Source of the DNA: Serratia plymuthica NBRC 102599
GTDB lineage: Bacteria; Pseudomonadota; Gammaproteobacteria; Enterobacterales; Enterobacteriaceae
Direction of reading: 5' to 3'
Length of the DNA: 64,000 nt
NCBI RefSeq assembly: GCF_001590925.1
Contig: NZ_BCTU01000021.1
Span: forward strand, 62,001 to 126,000
Positions within the stretch are counted from its first letter, which is position 1; each line of letters begins with the position of its first letter. The notes under the pieces are model-generated. The model made no database searches, was not told the DNA's origin, and saw nothing but the letters and a program-made list of their open reading frames with translations. Positions 19,684 to 28,774 of this stretch are shown here, piece after piece. A program made the translations under genes and the position numbers.

Positions 19684-20697
19684 TCATACCGCAGGCAATT
19701 CTGCCAACGGCCAGCGCGGACGCACCGAAACGCTCAGTTCCGGGTTGGCACCGCTCTTCAGCCGCACCAGACCCGCGTAGGCGATCATCGCGCCATTATC
19801 GGTACAGAATTCCGGACGGGCGTAGAACACCTCACCGCCGCGTTTATGCATCATTTCCGCCATTTTGCTGCGCAGAGTACGGTTGGCGCTGACGCCGCCG
19901 GCCATCACCAGGCGTTTGAAGCCTGTCTGCTCCAGCGCACGTTTGCATTTTATCGCCAGCGTATCCACCACCGCATCTTCGAACGCGCGGGCTATGTCTG
20001 CACGCGTCTGGTCATCATTGCCGTTAGAGCGGATGGTGTTGGCGGCAAACGTCTTCAGCCCGGAGAAACTGAAATCCAGCCCCGGACGATCGGTCATCGG
20101 ACGCGGGAAGGTGAAACGGCCCGCCACACCTTGTTGCGCCATCTTCGACAGCATTGGCCCGCCAGGGTAATCCAGCCCAAGCAGCTTGGCGGTTTTATCG
20201 AAGGCTTCACCGGCCGCATCGTCTATCGACTCGCCCAGCAGTTCATACTGCCCAATGCCGGTCACGCTGATCAACTGCGTGTGGCCGCCGGAAACCAGCA
20301 GCGCGACAAACGGGAATGCCGGCGGATTGTCTTCCAGCATCGGCGCCAACAGGTGGCCTTCCATGTGGTGTACCGGCACCGCCGGCACGTTCCAGGCAAA
20401 CGCCAGCGCGCGACCAATGGTGGCACCGACCAGCAACGCCCCCACCAGGCCTGGCCCGGCAGTGTAGGCGACACCGTCGATATCGGCGGCAGTCAGGTTC
20501 GCTTCTTTCAAGGCCGCCTGAATCAGCGGCACGGTTTTACGCACGTGATCGCGGGAGGCCAGCTCCGGCACTACACCGCCGTAATCGGCATGCAGCTTCA
20601 CCTGGCTGTATAACTGATTCGCTAATAAACCGGTCTGATCGTCATACACTGCAATTCCGGTTTCATCGCAGGAGGTTTCTATACCCAGTACTCGCAT
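19684..20697 (-). CDS. tsaD: tRNA N6-threonylcarbamoyladenosine transferase subunit
   Basis: TsaD transfers the threonylcarbamoyl group to A37 of ANN-decoding tRNAs with TsaB and TsaE. The 337-residue protein has the ASKHA fold, with IETSCDETG at residues 6-14 and the metal-binding HMEGH (His111, His115). Other conserved stretches are LLVSGGHTQ and [12 protein letters not shown]. Length is normal. It is divergent from rpsU across a shared promoter region, as in E. coli. Confidence 0.97.
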   Translation of the reverse strand: MRVLGIETSCDETGIAVYDDQTGLLANQLYSQVKLHADYGGVVPELASRDHVRKTVPLIQAALKEANLTAADIDGVAYTAGPGLVGALLVGATIGRALAFAWNVPAVPVHHMEGHLLAPMLEDNPPAFPFVALLVSGGHTQLISVTGIGQYELLGESIDDAAGEAFDKTAKLLGLDYPGGPMLSKMAQQGVAGRFTFPRPMTDRPGLDFSFSGLKTFAANTIRSNGNDDQTRADIARAFEDAVVDTLAIKCKRALEQTGFKRLVMAGGVSANRTLRSKMAEMMHKRGGEVFYARPEFCTDNGAMIAYAGLVRLKSGANPELSVSVRPRWPLAELPAV

Positions 20698-20844
20698 TAC
20701 CCTTTCCCATCATTCACGTGCGGCCTGCAGTTTACCACAATCATGCCTATTTACCGCCAGCAGGGTACATCTTGTCGCCGGCCGGAAGCTATGTCGATGA
20801 TTCCAGCCATAAATGCCGGTTTGATTAAAAACGAGCATTTTTTT

Positions 20845-20863
20845 CTGATTAGACTATAATCAG
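20845..20863 (+). promoter_or_regulatory. upstream rpsU promoter -10 inside a palindrome
   Basis: A perfect -10 hexamer TATAAT at 20855-20860 lies inside the inverted repeat CTGATTA..GACTA..TAATCAG (7-base arms, 5-base spacer). No good -35 is visible at 17 bases. The palindrome would let a dimeric repressor block this promoter. The spacing does not fit LexA. Whether it fires toward rpsU or is inactive cannot be told. Confidence 0.4.
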
Positions 20864-20925
20864 CGCCCGATGCAAAATTGCGCACGTTTTACCAGGGCGG
20901 CGCAGGTTTCAATTTGCTGTGGTGC

Positions 20926-20955
20926 TTTACAAAGCAGCATCCGTTGAAGTAAAAT
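20926..20955 (+). promoter_or_regulatory. main promoter of the rpsU-dnaG-rpoD operon
   Basis: TTTACA at 20926-20931 and TAAAAT at 20950-20955 are separated by 18 bases, a good sigma-70 promoter about 70 bases upstream of rpsU. From memory the same block is conserved upstream of E. coli rpsU. Confidence 0.7.
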
Positions 20956-21011
20956 TCCGCACCATTTTGAAAAGGCTGGCGCTTGGCCAGCAGCAAACCG
21001 AATTTTATTGA

Positions 21012-21239
<228 letters not shown>

Positions 21240-21308
21240 TTCTTCGGGGGTAACCCCGCCGCGTGAATTTCTGATTTTAAAAATCGCGCAGACCGTGTAG
21301 TTGCATAC

Positions 21309-21345
21309 GAAGGCCGTGCTTTCCGAAAGGAATGCGCGGCTTGTT
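21309..21345 (+). terminator. partial terminator between rpsU and dnaG
   Basis: A long hairpin, AAGGCCGTGC..TTCC with GGAA..GCGCGGCTT, is followed by a weak T-rich stretch (GTTCTCGTTT). It sits where E. coli has the T1 terminator that lowers dnaG expression relative to rpsU. Confidence 0.65.
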
Positions 21346-21375
21346 CTCGTTTATAGGCTAGTAAAGTAAGGGCTT

Positions 21376-23124
21376 ATGGCTGGACGAATCCCGCGTGTAT
21401 TTATCAATGACTTGCTGGCTCGCACCGACATCGTCGATCTGATCGACGCGCGTGTAAAGCTCAAGAAGCAAGGCAAGAACTATCACGCGTGCTGTCCGTT
21501 CCACCACGAAAAAACGCCTTCATTTACGGTTAATGGCGAAAAGCAGTTTTACCACTGTTTTGGTTGTGGTGCGCACGGTAACGCCGTCGACTTTCTGATG
21601 AATTACGACAGACTCGAGTTTGTCGAAACCATCGAAGAGCTGGCGACCATGCACGGACTGGAAGTGCCTTACGAGGCAGGAACCGGGCCGACCCAGATTG
21701 AACGCCATCAGCGTCAAAGCCTGTATCAACTGATGGAACAGCTCAGCGCGTTCTATCAACAGTCACTGCATCAGCCTTCCGGCACGCCGGCGCGCAATTA
21801 CCTGCAACAGCGCGGGCTCAGTGACGACGTTATCCGCCATTTTGCCATCGGCTTTGCACCCGCCGGTTGGGATAACGCACTGAAGCGTTTTGGTCGTGAC
21901 GCCGACACGCGTCTCGCATTGAACGATGCCGGCATGCTGGTGACTAACGATCAAGGCCGCTCGTACGATCGTTTCCGTGAGCGCGTGATGTTCCCTATTC
22001 GCGACAAACGCGGGCGAGTGATCGCCTTTGGCGGGCGCGTATTGGGTGACGGTATGCCGAAATACCTGAACTCGCCGGAAACCGAAGTATTCCACAAGGG
22101 TCGTCAGCTGTACGGCCTGTATGAAGCGCAGCAGAACCACCCTACCCCGCAACGTTTGCTGGTAGTGGAAGGCTATATGGACGTGGTGGCGCTGGCGCAA
22201 TACGGCATCGATTATGCCGTCGCCTCGCTCGGAACTTCAACGACGGCTGAACATATTCAGCTGCTGTTCCGCGCTACCGATAACGTTGTCTGCTGCTATG
22301 ACGGCGACAGAGCCGGTCGCGAAGCGGCCTGGCGCGCATTGGAAACCGCATTGCCCTATCTGAACGACGGGCGCCAACTGCGGTTTATGTTTTTGCCCGA
22401 CGGCGAAGACCCGGACACATTGGTCCGAAAAGAAGGCAAAGACGCCTTCGAGCAGCGAATGGAGCTGGCGCAGCCGCTTTCCACTTTCCTGTTCGAAACG
22501 CTGATGCCACAGGTAGATTTGAGCAGCCCGGACGGCCGCGCCAAGCTGAGCACGCTGGCACTGCCACTGATTACTCAGGTGCCGGGCGAAACGTTGCGTT
22601 TGTACCTGCGCCAACAGCTCGGCAGCAAGCTTGGCCTGCTCGATGACAGCCAGCTCGACAAGCTGATGCCCAAACAGGCTGAAAATGCGAATACTTATCA
22701 GGCGCCCCAGCTAAAACGCACAACCATGCGTATACTAATAGGGTTACTGGTACAAAATCCGCAACTGGCTACACTTATCCCTTCACTCGAGGGATTGGAG
22801 CAGACCAAACAGGCGGGTTTACCGCTATTTGTCGAGCTGGTGCAGACCTGCCTGGCCCAGCCGGGGCTGACGACCGGCCAATTGTTGGAGCAGTATCGCG
22901 ACAACAAATTGAGCCAGCAGCTTGAAACCTTGGCGACATGGAACCATATGATCGTTGAGGACAGGGTCGAGCAGACATTTTTGGATACCTTGGCCAGCCT
23001 GTACGACTCCGTACTGGAGCAGCGGCTGGAGACATTGATCGCACAGGCCAGAACGCACGGCCTGAGCCCGGAAGAACGTGAAGAAGTCCGTTCTCTCAAT
23101 CAGGTTTTAGCGAAGAAAAACTGA
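21376..23124 (+). CDS. dnaG: DNA primase
   Basis: DnaG makes RNA primers at the replication fork with DnaB helicase. The 582-residue protein has an N-terminal CHC2 zinc finger (Cys40, His43, Cys61, Cys64), the RNA polymerase core, a TOPRIM domain (VVEGYMDVVAL near residue 260 and CCYDGDRAGR near 305), and a C-terminal DnaB-interaction domain from about residue 435. It lies in the middle of the rpsU-dnaG-rpoD operon. Confidence 0.98.
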   Translation: MAGRIPRVFINDLLARTDIVDLIDARVKLKKQGKNYHACCPFHHEKTPSFTVNGEKQFYHCFGCGAHGNAVDFLMNYDRLEFVETIEELATMHGLEVPYEAGTGPTQIERHQRQSLYQLMEQLSAFYQQSLHQPSGTPARNYLQQRGLSDDVIRHFAIGFAPAGWDNALKRFGRDADTRLALNDAGMLVTNDQGRSYDRFRERVMFPIRDKRGRVIAFGGRVLGDGMPKYLNSPETEVFHKGRQLYGLYEAQQNHPTPQRLLVVEGYMDVVALAQYGIDYAVASLGTSTTAEHIQLLFRATDNVVCCYDGDRAGREAAWRALETALPYLNDGRQLRFMFLPDGEDPDTLVRKEGKDAFEQRMELAQPLSTFLFETLMPQVDLSSPDGRAKLSTLALPLITQVPGETLRLYLRQQLGSKLGLLDDSQLDKLMPKQAENANTYQAPQLKRTTMRILIGLLVQNPQLATLIPSLEGLEQTKQAGLPLFVELVQTCLAQPGLTTGQLLEQYRDNKLSQQLETLATWNHMIVEDRVEQTFLDTLASLYDSVLEQRLETLIAQARTHGLSPEEREEVRSLNQVLAKKN

Positions 23125-23281
23125 ATACCAAACGGCTTAAGTGCCGATAAATGCGAGGGCAGAGCCCTGCAATATGCCGCCACAGTGGGCCGCGGCAACA
23201 ACAAAAACGCCCCAAATGCTATTGTTGGCGGTTTCGCCGACCGACACCAACCTAAATACTCTGAAGTGTGGATACCGTCTT

Positions 23282-25120
23282 ATGGAGCAAAACCCGCAGT
23301 CACAGCTTAAACTTCTTGTCCAACGTGGTAAGGAGCAAGGCTATCTGACCTATGCTGAGGTCAATGACCATCTGCCGGAAGATATCGTCGACTCCGATCA
23401 GATCGAAGACATCATCCAGATGATTAACGACATGGGCATCCAGGTGATGGAAGAAGCCCCGGACGCCGATGACCTGTTGCTGGCTGAAAACTCCAACAGC
23501 ACAGACGAAGATGCGGAAGAAGCTGCCGCTCAAGTCCTGTCCAGCGTTGAATCTGAAATTGGCCGTACCACCGACCCGGTGCGCATGTACATGCGCGAAA
23601 TGGGTACCGTTGAACTGCTGACGCGCGAAGGCGAAATCGACATCGCCAAGCGTATTGAAGACGGTATCAACCAGGTTCAGTGCTCGGTTGCCGAATACCC
23701 GGAAGCCATTACCTATCTGCTGGAGCAGTACGATCGCGTTGAAGCCGGCGAAGCTCGCCTGTCCGACCTGATCACCGGCTTCGTCGATCCTAATGCGGAA
23801 GAGGACATCGCCCCAACCGCAACGCACGTCGGTTCTGAGCTGTCGACCGAAGAGCAGAACGACGACGAAGAAGACGAAGATGAAGACGACGACGCTGAAG
23901 ACGACAACAGCATCGATCCGGAACTGGCACGTCAGAAATTCACCGACCTGCGCGATCAGTATGAAGCGACCCGTCTGGTCATCAAAAAGAACGGCCGTAG
24001 CCACGCCAGCGCAGCAGAAGAAATTCTGAAGCTGTCTGAGGTGTTCAAGCAGTTCCGCCTGGTGCCAAAACAGTTCGACTTCCTGGTCAACAGCATGCGC
24101 ATCATGATGGACCGCGTTCGTACCCAGGAACGTATCATCATGAAGCTGTGCGTTGAACAGTGCAAAATGCCGAAGAAAAACTTCGTCACTTTGTTCGCCG
24201 GCAACGAAACCAGCAATTCCTGGTTCGAAGCGGCGCTGGCAATGGCCAAGCCATGGTCAGAAAAGCTGAAAGACGTAACGGACGACGTGCAGCGCAGCCT
24301 GCAGAAACTGCGTCAGATCGAAGAAGAGACCGGCCTGACCATCGAGCAGGTGAAGGACATCAACCGTCGCATGTCTATCGGTGAAGCGAAAGCCCGCCGT
24401 GCGAAGAAAGAGATGGTTGAAGCCAACTTGCGTCTGGTTATTTCTATCGCCAAGAAATACACCAACCGCGGTCTGCAGTTCCTGGATCTGATCCAGGAAG
24501 GCAACATCGGTTTGATGAAAGCGGTAGACAAGTTCGAATACCGCCGTGGTTATAAGTTCTCAACTTACGCCACCTGGTGGATCCGTCAGGCCATCACCCG
24601 CTCTATCGCCGACCAGGCGCGTACCATCCGTATTCCGGTGCATATGATTGAGACCATCAACAAACTCAACCGTATTTCGCGCCAGATGCTGCAAGAGATG
24701 GGCCGCGAACCGACGCCGGAAGAGCTGGCTGAACGTATGCTGATGCCGGAAGACAAAATCCGCAAAGTGCTGAAGATCGCCAAAGAGCCGATCTCCATGG
24801 AAACGCCAATTGGTGATGATGAAGATTCACATCTGGGCGATTTCATCGAGGATACCACCCTCGAGCTGCCGCTGGATTCTGCCACCTCCGAAAGCCTGCG
24901 CTCTGCAACGCACGACGTATTGGCCGGCCTGACCGCCCGTGAAGCGAAAGTGCTGCGCATGCGTTTCGGCATCGATATGAACACTGACCACACGCTGGAA
25001 GAAGTGGGCAAACAGTTCGACGTTACCCGTGAGCGTATTCGTCAGATCGAAGCCAAGGCACTGCGTAAACTGCGTCACCCAAGCCGTTCCGAAGTGCTGC
25101 GCAGCTTCCTGGACGACTAA
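23282..25120 (+). CDS. rpoD: RNA polymerase housekeeping sigma-70 factor
   Basis: RpoD directs core polymerase to housekeeping promoters. The 612-residue protein starts [20 protein letters not shown] at ATG 23282; an upstream in-frame extension is not conserved. It has region 1.1, the non-conserved acidic stretch (about residues 185-215, rich in Asp/Glu), region 2 with [12 protein letters not shown] and [14 protein letters not shown], region 3, and region 4 with the helix-turn-helix [18 protein letters not shown]. Confidence 0.98.
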   Translation: MEQNPQSQLKLLVQRGKEQGYLTYAEVNDHLPEDIVDSDQIEDIIQMINDMGIQVMEEAPDADDLLLAENSNSTDEDAEEAAAQVLSSVESEIGRTTDPVRMYMREMGTVELLTREGEIDIAKRIEDGINQVQCSVAEYPEAITYLLEQYDRVEAGEARLSDLITGFVDPNAEEDIAPTATHVGSELSTEEQNDDEEDEDEDDDAEDDNSIDPELARQKFTDLRDQYEATRLVIKKNGRSHASAAEEILKLSEVFKQFRLVPKQFDFLVNSMRIMMDRVRTQERIIMKLCVEQCKMPKKNFVTLFAGNETSNSWFEAALAMAKPWSEKLKDVTDDVQRSLQKLRQIEEETGLTIEQVKDINRRMSIGEAKARRAKKEMVEANLRLVISIAKKYTNRGLQFLDLIQEGNIGLMKAVDKFEYRRGYKFSTYATWWIRQAITRSIADQARTIRIPVHMIETINKLNRISRQMLQEMGREPTPEELAERMLMPEDKIRKVLKIAKEPISMETPIGDDEDSHLGDFIEDTTLELPLDSATSESLRSATHDVLAGLTAREAKVLRMRFGIDMNTDHTLEEVGKQFDVTRERIRQIEAKALRKLRHPSRSEVLRSFLDD

Positions 25121-25141
25121 GACCAGCGGTTAGCGGCAAAC

Positions 25142-25170
25142 AAAAAACCCCGGCCTGCCGGGGTTTTTTA
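25142..25170. terminator. terminator of the rpsU-dnaG-rpoD operon
   Basis: Arms AAAAAACCCCGGC and GCCGGGGTTTTTT form a strong symmetrical hairpin 22 bases after the rpoD stop. It can also serve the convergent mug gene. Confidence 0.9.
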
Positions 25171-25190
25171 TTGCCTGAAATCCTGAGGAA

Positions 25191-25679
25191 TCACTCCAGC
25201 GCAAGGAACAGCTCGCGGTAGCTCTCGGTAAGCTGCTCCAGCGTGGCGCGGTTCAGCCCGCTGGGATTAGGCAATACCCACACCTCGGTTTTGCCGATCG
25301 TCATCTCCTGCCGCCCCCAGGGTGCATTTTTCACCCCAAAGGCGCTGCTGAACGCCTGCTTGCCCAGAACCGCCAATGCACGCGGCTGGAATTGCAGAAT
25401 TTTGTCTTTTAACGCCTCCCCGCCACTGCGCAACTCTTCACGCGTCACTTCGCTGGCCGCGACCGTCGGGCGCGCCACCAAAGCGGTGATGCCGCAGCCG
25501 GTATCCTGCAACTGCTGCCACTGCTCCGGGGCCAGTTGACGCTGGGTGAAACCGGCCTGATGCAGCACCTTCCAGAAACGGTTGCTGCCATTGGCAAAGG
25601 GATAACCCTGATGGGCGGAGGAAAGGCCGGGATTGATGCCACAAAACACCACCCGCAAGTTTGGCGCCAAAAGATTCAT
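25191..25679 (-). CDS. mug: G/U mismatch-specific DNA glycosylase
   Basis: Mug removes uracil and ethenocytosine opposite guanine. The 162-residue protein has the family active site GINPGLSS (residues 14-21; Asn16 in place of the Asp of other UDG families) and the late NPSGLNR loop that reads the widowed guanine. The length is typical. It sits between rpoD and tRNA-Ile as in E. coli. Confidence 0.96.
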   Translation of the reverse strand: MNLLAPNLRVVFCGINPGLSSAHQGYPFANGSNRFWKVLHQAGFTQRQLAPEQWQQLQDTGCGITALVARPTVAASEVTREELRSGGEALKDKILQFQPRALAVLGKQAFSSAFGVKNAPWGRQEMTIGKTEVWVLPNPSGLNRATLEQLTESYRELFLALE

Positions 25680-25811
25680 GGGTCTGTGAGGTCCGATAAA
25701 AGGGATTTACACCGGTTATCGCAAAATCCGCCAGCAATTACAACAGACTACAACTGCGCAGAAAAACAACATACAGGCGGCAAACAGTAGACCTGCACCG
25801 GAGGATTACCG

Positions 25812-25817
25812 TATAAT
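25812..25817 (+). promoter_or_regulatory. -10 element of the tRNA-Ile promoter
   Basis: A perfect TATAAT lies 11 bases upstream of the mature tRNA 5' end and is followed by GC-rich bases, as in stringently controlled promoters. The -35 at the matching distance is weak. Confidence 0.55.
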
Positions 25818-25827
25818 CTCGCCGCTT

Positions 25828-25904
25828 GGCCCCTTAGCTCAGTTGGTTAGAGCACGCGACTCATAATCGCTTGGTCACTGGTTCAAGTCCAGTAGGGGCC
25901 ACCA
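25828..25904 (+). tRNA. ileX: tRNA-Ile with CAU anticodon (tRNA-Ile2)
   Basis: A 77-base gene with encoded CCA. The acceptor arms GGCCCCT and AGGGGCC pair, the D-loop is AGTTGGTTAGA, the T-arm contains GGTTCAAGTCC, and the anticodon CAT is at 25862-25864. The sequence matches E. coli ileX apart from a few bases. Its C34 is changed to lysidine by TilS, so it reads AUA and not AUG. Confidence 0.95.
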
Positions 25905-25912
25905 AACAAAAC

Positions 25913-25950
25913 AAGGAGTGAGATGATAAATCATCTGGCTCCTTTTTCTT
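25913..25950 (+). terminator. terminator of tRNA-Ile
   Basis: Stem AGGAG..GATGAT against ATCATC..CTCCT, with a three-base internal mismatch and a two-base loop, is followed by TTTTTCTTTTT. It begins nine bases after the CCA end. Confidence 0.8.
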
Positions 25951-26101
25951 TTTATTCGAATCGTGCCAGGCAAGGAATTCATTCCAACCGTCTTCAAGCT
26001 CGCTACCAGTATTCCCGGATAGTGCTTCGCCACAATATCGTTCATTTTTCTGTCAGACCACACCGCTTGAAAGTGCTGCTCGCGCTCCTCTTCTGAAAGT
26101 T
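25950..26101 (-). pseudogene. possible C-terminal remnant of an unknown gene beside the tRNA
   Basis: Read leftward, one frame gives LSEEEREQHFQAVWSDRKMN directly after a stop codon. It then loses sense while another frame continues with GNTGSELEDGWNEFLAWHD and a lysine-rich tail ending in the tRNA terminator. Together they look like one hydrophilic C terminus broken by a frameshift. I cannot name the family. The place, directly downstream of a tRNA gene, is where element remnants collect. The remainder of 25905-26211 shows nothing else. Confidence 0.3.
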
Positions 26102-26211
26102 AATACCGTGAAAAACCTAAGTTTCCTCTTGGTAAATTACCGCCAGATAGCAGCCTTGCGGGCCATTCCTATCCGAACTAGAATCAGAGCTTAAACAACG
26201 AGGCTTTCAGC

Positions 26212-26370
26212 ATGACAAAAAAAACGGCACATCGTCAGATTACCAAAGCTCAAATCTACCGCTCAGTTGCCAGCTCAACCGCTATTGAGACAGGCGTTTC
26301 CGTGCAAAAAATTGAGCAGCAACTCAAACAATATCAGGCCCAAGCCAAAGCCGTTGGTCTCGCCCGTTAA
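26212..26370 (+). CDS. 52-residue protein, candidate Fic inhibitor
   Basis: The ATG at 26212 follows GAGG by 9 bases. The protein is basic at the N terminus (MTKKTAHRQITKAQ) and helical, with SVASSTAIETGVSVQKIEQQ in the middle. Ser22-Thr-Ala-Ile-Glu26 resembles the inhibitory helix motif (S/T)xxxE(G/N) of Fic antitoxins, but Thr follows the Glu where Gly or Asn is usual. Its stop overlaps the stop of the convergent fic gene. Antitoxins normally precede fic on the same strand, so the role is a hypothesis. Confidence 0.6.
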   Translation: MTKKTAHRQITKAQIYRSVASSTAIETGVSVQKIEQQLKQYQAQAKAVGLAR

Positions 26371-26864
26371 TCTGGCAAAATATCGCTCACCAGTTGCATC
26401 ATGGGGCTGTAGTTCCCTGAGACACCAGCCTGAATTGCCTTAAAGTAAAACGCCTTATGCTCGTCCCATAAGCTGTAATCGAGTAAGCCCTTTCCCGCCT
26501 GAACCGACAGTACATCGCAAAGTAGCCGCGACAGACGCCCGTTACCTTCTCTGAATGGATGGATCAAAATAAACTCCACATGGCATTCAGCCAGATAGCG
26601 AACCAGTTCCAGGTGAGCAAAGGATTTCAGCTCACCAGACCGGGAAAGAAACTGCTTATCAAAACCAGCGATCAGCAACGGGATCCTGTCAGCAGAGGCA
26701 AACTGGAAGCCGTCCTTAGCCAGGTTAGCGTTACGCAGCCTCCCTGCCCAGTCATACACATTCCCCAACCATTGGCAATGCCACCCGCTGATGTGTCCAA
26801 AAGCCAGATGGCCCTCACTCAACGCTGCCAAAGCGAATCCCGCCCCTCCTGATGCACATCGCAA
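26367..26864 (-). CDS. Fic/DOC family protein adenylyltransferase, short N terminus
   Basis: Fic enzymes transfer AMP from ATP to hydroxyl groups of target proteins. The active-site loop HPFREGNGR is intact at residues 102-110 and is followed by LSRLL. WLGNVYDWAGRLRNANLAKD near residue 32 and the late NYSPM match the single-domain fic family. The 165-residue frame (ATG 26864) starts inside the upstream DUF1127 gene. Its first 15 residues do not look like Fic, and a TTG at 26822 overlaps that gene's stop. Related proteins have some 30-40 more residues in front, so this copy may be 5'-truncated. Confidence 0.75.
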   Translation of the reverse strand: MRCASGGAGFALAALSEGHLAFGHISGWHCQWLGNVYDWAGRLRNANLAKDGFQFASADRIPLLIAGFDKQFLSRSGELKSFAHLELVRYLAECHVEFILIHPFREGNGRLSRLLCDVLSVQAGKGLLDYSLWDEHKAFYFKAIQAGVSGNYSPMMQLVSDILPD

Positions 26865-27013
26865 CGCCGCAGCCCAATGTCATTCAGTTGCTCCCGGCTC
26901 ATCGAGCGCAAAGACTTTCTGCGGATATACGTAAAATACCCACGGCGGCAATACCGGCCTAATTTGCGCCACAAGCCTTCGCGGTCAGCAGGTAAATCTA
27001 GTATCTTTTCCAT
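26819..27013 (-). CDS. DUF1127 family small protein
   Basis: The 64-residue product contains RRKSLRSMSREQLNDIGLRR, the DUF1127 signature (short basic helix followed by L..M...L.DIGL.R). Some members bind RNA or affect phosphate and stress metabolism in other bacteria; the role here is unknown. The ATG at 27013 is preceded by GTG, which could also be used. Its 3' end overlaps the start of fic by up to 46 bases. The 165 bases upstream contain no feature I can name. Confidence 0.7.
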   Translation of the reverse strand: MEKILDLPADREGLWRKLGRYCRRGYFTYIRRKSLRSMSREQLNDIGLRRCDVHQEGRDSLWQR

Positions 27014-27179
27014 CACTCCACCCCAATTACACGCAAAGTAATAGGGTGACTCAGGTCACAAACACAAGACAGATTCAACGACTAACAATCAAAACCACAC
27101 AGATCGACGTTCTGTGATTCTGTATGGTTAAAACAGGGGGTTTGTGTACCGGTTGTCGTCTTGCCGATCGCCGACATCG

Positions 27180-27896
27180 TCAGGCTGCGCCGTTCTGCCG
27201 CCGATGAGCAACCTGCTCCGCTCGTTGCAGGATCTCCTGCAAATCGTCCTCGTCGATGTCAAACAGCTCGCCCTGCATCAGCACTTCATGCAGATCCGCC
27301 CGGGTAATAGATACCGCATCAATCGGCAAGCCGGCAGGCTTGGTCTCGGCCGGTGCCAGTTGGTGCGGGTAACGGCGCCCGGCCAGGTTATTGAAGATAA
27401 TCGCCAGTACCGCCAGCAACACCGAGTTAAGCAGCACCGGGTACAGTACAAAGCTGTAACCCAGTTGGTGAATGCCCGGCCCGCCGAGGATCGCAGTCAG
27501 CGCCACCGCGCCGCCGGGCGGATGCAGGCAACGCAGTTTGAACATCAATCCAATGGCCACTGCGGCCGCCACGCCGCAAGCCAGCCCGGGATCGGCAATC
27601 AGCAGGCTGGTGCTGACCCCCACCAGCGCAGCCGACATATTGCCGCCCACGATCGACCAGGGTTGCGCCAACGGACTGTTCGGTACACCAAACAGCAAAA
27701 CGGCGGAGGCTCCCATCGGCGCGATAAACCACAGGTTTACCTCCCCCAACACAAAATGGCTGATCCAACCGGTAATCATCAACCCCAGCCCGGCGCCGAT
27801 GCTGGAAAGCAAAATCTCTTTTTTGCCCATGGCCAACGGATGCGGCCACAGGCGCGCGCAGCCGATCTTGAGTCTTGTTACTAACGGATTCTTCAT
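27180..27896 (-). CDS. HPP family inner membrane protein
   Basis: The 238-residue protein has four to five hydrophobic segments and the family signature LHPPGGAVALTAILGG near residue 120, followed by a cytoplasmic acidic tail (DIDEDDLQEILQRAE). HPP proteins in plants and cyanobacteria move nitrite in plastids or cells; bacterial roles are mostly unknown. I chose the ATG at 27896 because the eight residues before it (to 27920) look non-coding. It is a single gene, divergent from yfcF. Confidence 0.85.
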   Translation of the reverse strand: MKNPLVTRLKIGCARLWPHPLAMGKKEILLSSIGAGLGLMITGWISHFVLGEVNLWFIAPMGASAVLLFGVPNSPLAQPWSIVGGNMSAALVGVSTSLLIADPGLACGVAAAVAIGLMFKLRCLHPPGGAVALTAILGGPGIHQLGYSFVLYPVLLNSVLLAVLAIIFNNLAGRRYPHQLAPAETKPAGLPIDAVSITRADLHEVLMQGELFDIDEDDLQEILQRAEQVAHRRQNGAA

Positions 27897-28067
27897 GTTA
27901 CTTCGCACTGCCAAATTCAACGTAATAGCAACAAATATATCACATCATACCCGGCGGAATAACCGCAGCCCCGCCTGCACCCGGCAACAACTTTCCGCTA
28001 ACAGATTGATTTTTCGCCACCCCTCGGTAATGATCAATGTTCTCCCCTTAGCCTTGAGGAAAAGCCG

Positions 28068-28706
28068 ATGTCTCAACCGATTGCCGAGCTCTATACCGAC
28101 AGCCAATTTTTCAGCCCTTATGCCATGTCCGCATTTATTGTGCTGACGGAGAAAAGCATCCCCTTCACCGTGAAACCGGTCGATTTGGCGCAGGAAGAAA
28201 ATAAAGGCGCTGCCTATGCAGCACTGTCGCTAACCCGTCGGGTGCCTACGCTGGTGATCGGTGAGTTCCAACTGTCCGAGTCCTCGGCAATTAGCGAGTA
28301 TCTGGAGGATATCCATCCGGCTCACGCGGTCTACCCGCGCGACGTCAAGCTACGCGCCAAAGCGCGTGAAATTCAAGCCTGGCTGCGCAGCGATCTGTTG
28401 CCAATTCGCGTCGAACGGCCAACCGAGGCGGTTTTCGGCAACGAAAAATTCCCGCCGTTGTCCGCCGCCGCCGGGGCCGCTGCCAACACACTGATCGGCG
28501 CAGTCGAAAAGTTGCTGAGCCACGGCCAGGATAATTTGTTCAGGGAGTGGTGCATTGCCGATACCGACCTGGCGTTGATGCTGAATCGGCTGGTGATGAA
28601 CGGAGATGACGTGCCGGAGAACCTGCGCCACTACGCGCAAAAACAGTGGCAACGCCCTTCGGTGCAGGCCTGGCTGGCGCTGCCGGAGCAAATGCGCGGA
28701 AAATAA
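28068..28706 (+). CDS. yfcF: glutathione S-transferase YfcF
   Basis: The 212-residue protein has a thioredoxin-like N-terminal domain (FFSPYAMSAF; RRVPTLVIGEFQLSESSAI, where the Ser-Ser pair binds glutathione) and an all-helical C-terminal domain (EWCIADTDLALMLNRLV). The sequence follows E. coli YfcF, which has GST and peroxidase activity and aids oxidative stress survival. It is not in an operon; the next gene converges. Confidence 0.9.
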   Translation: MSQPIAELYTDSQFFSPYAMSAFIVLTEKSIPFTVKPVDLAQEENKGAAYAALSLTRRVPTLVIGEFQLSESSAISEYLEDIHPAHAVYPRDVKLRAKAREIQAWLRSDLLPIRVERPTEAVFGNEKFPPLSAAAGAAANTLIGAVEKLLSHGQDNLFREWCIADTDLALMLNRLVMNGDDVPENLRHYAQKQWQRPSVQAWLALPEQMRGK

Positions 28707-28733
28707 AAAAATCGGCGGCCACGACGCCGCCGT
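28702..28733 (-). terminator. terminator of the gabT-gabD-permease transcript
   Basis: On the leftward strand the stem CGGCGGC/GCCGCCG with a 6-base loop is followed by a run of seven T residues. It begins about 40 bases after the permease stop and overlaps the 3' end of yfcF. Confidence 0.75.
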
Positions 28734-28774
28734 TCTCAACTGAGAAACAACATCACTTCCTGAAGGAAGGCAGG

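Noticed and set aside
20845-20863. LexA box at the rpsU promoter
   Set aside because: CTG and CAG are 13 bases apart; LexA needs 10.
23141-23281. N-terminal extension of RpoD
   Set aside because: The in-frame upstream codons do not resemble sigma-70; the family starts [10 protein letters not shown] at 23282.
25875-26063. Leftward open frame ending in LLDLNQ through the tRNA
   Set aside because: Such endings arise whenever tRNA sequence is read in antisense; the part over the tRNA is not a gene. Only the stretch beyond the terminator is kept as a possible remnant.
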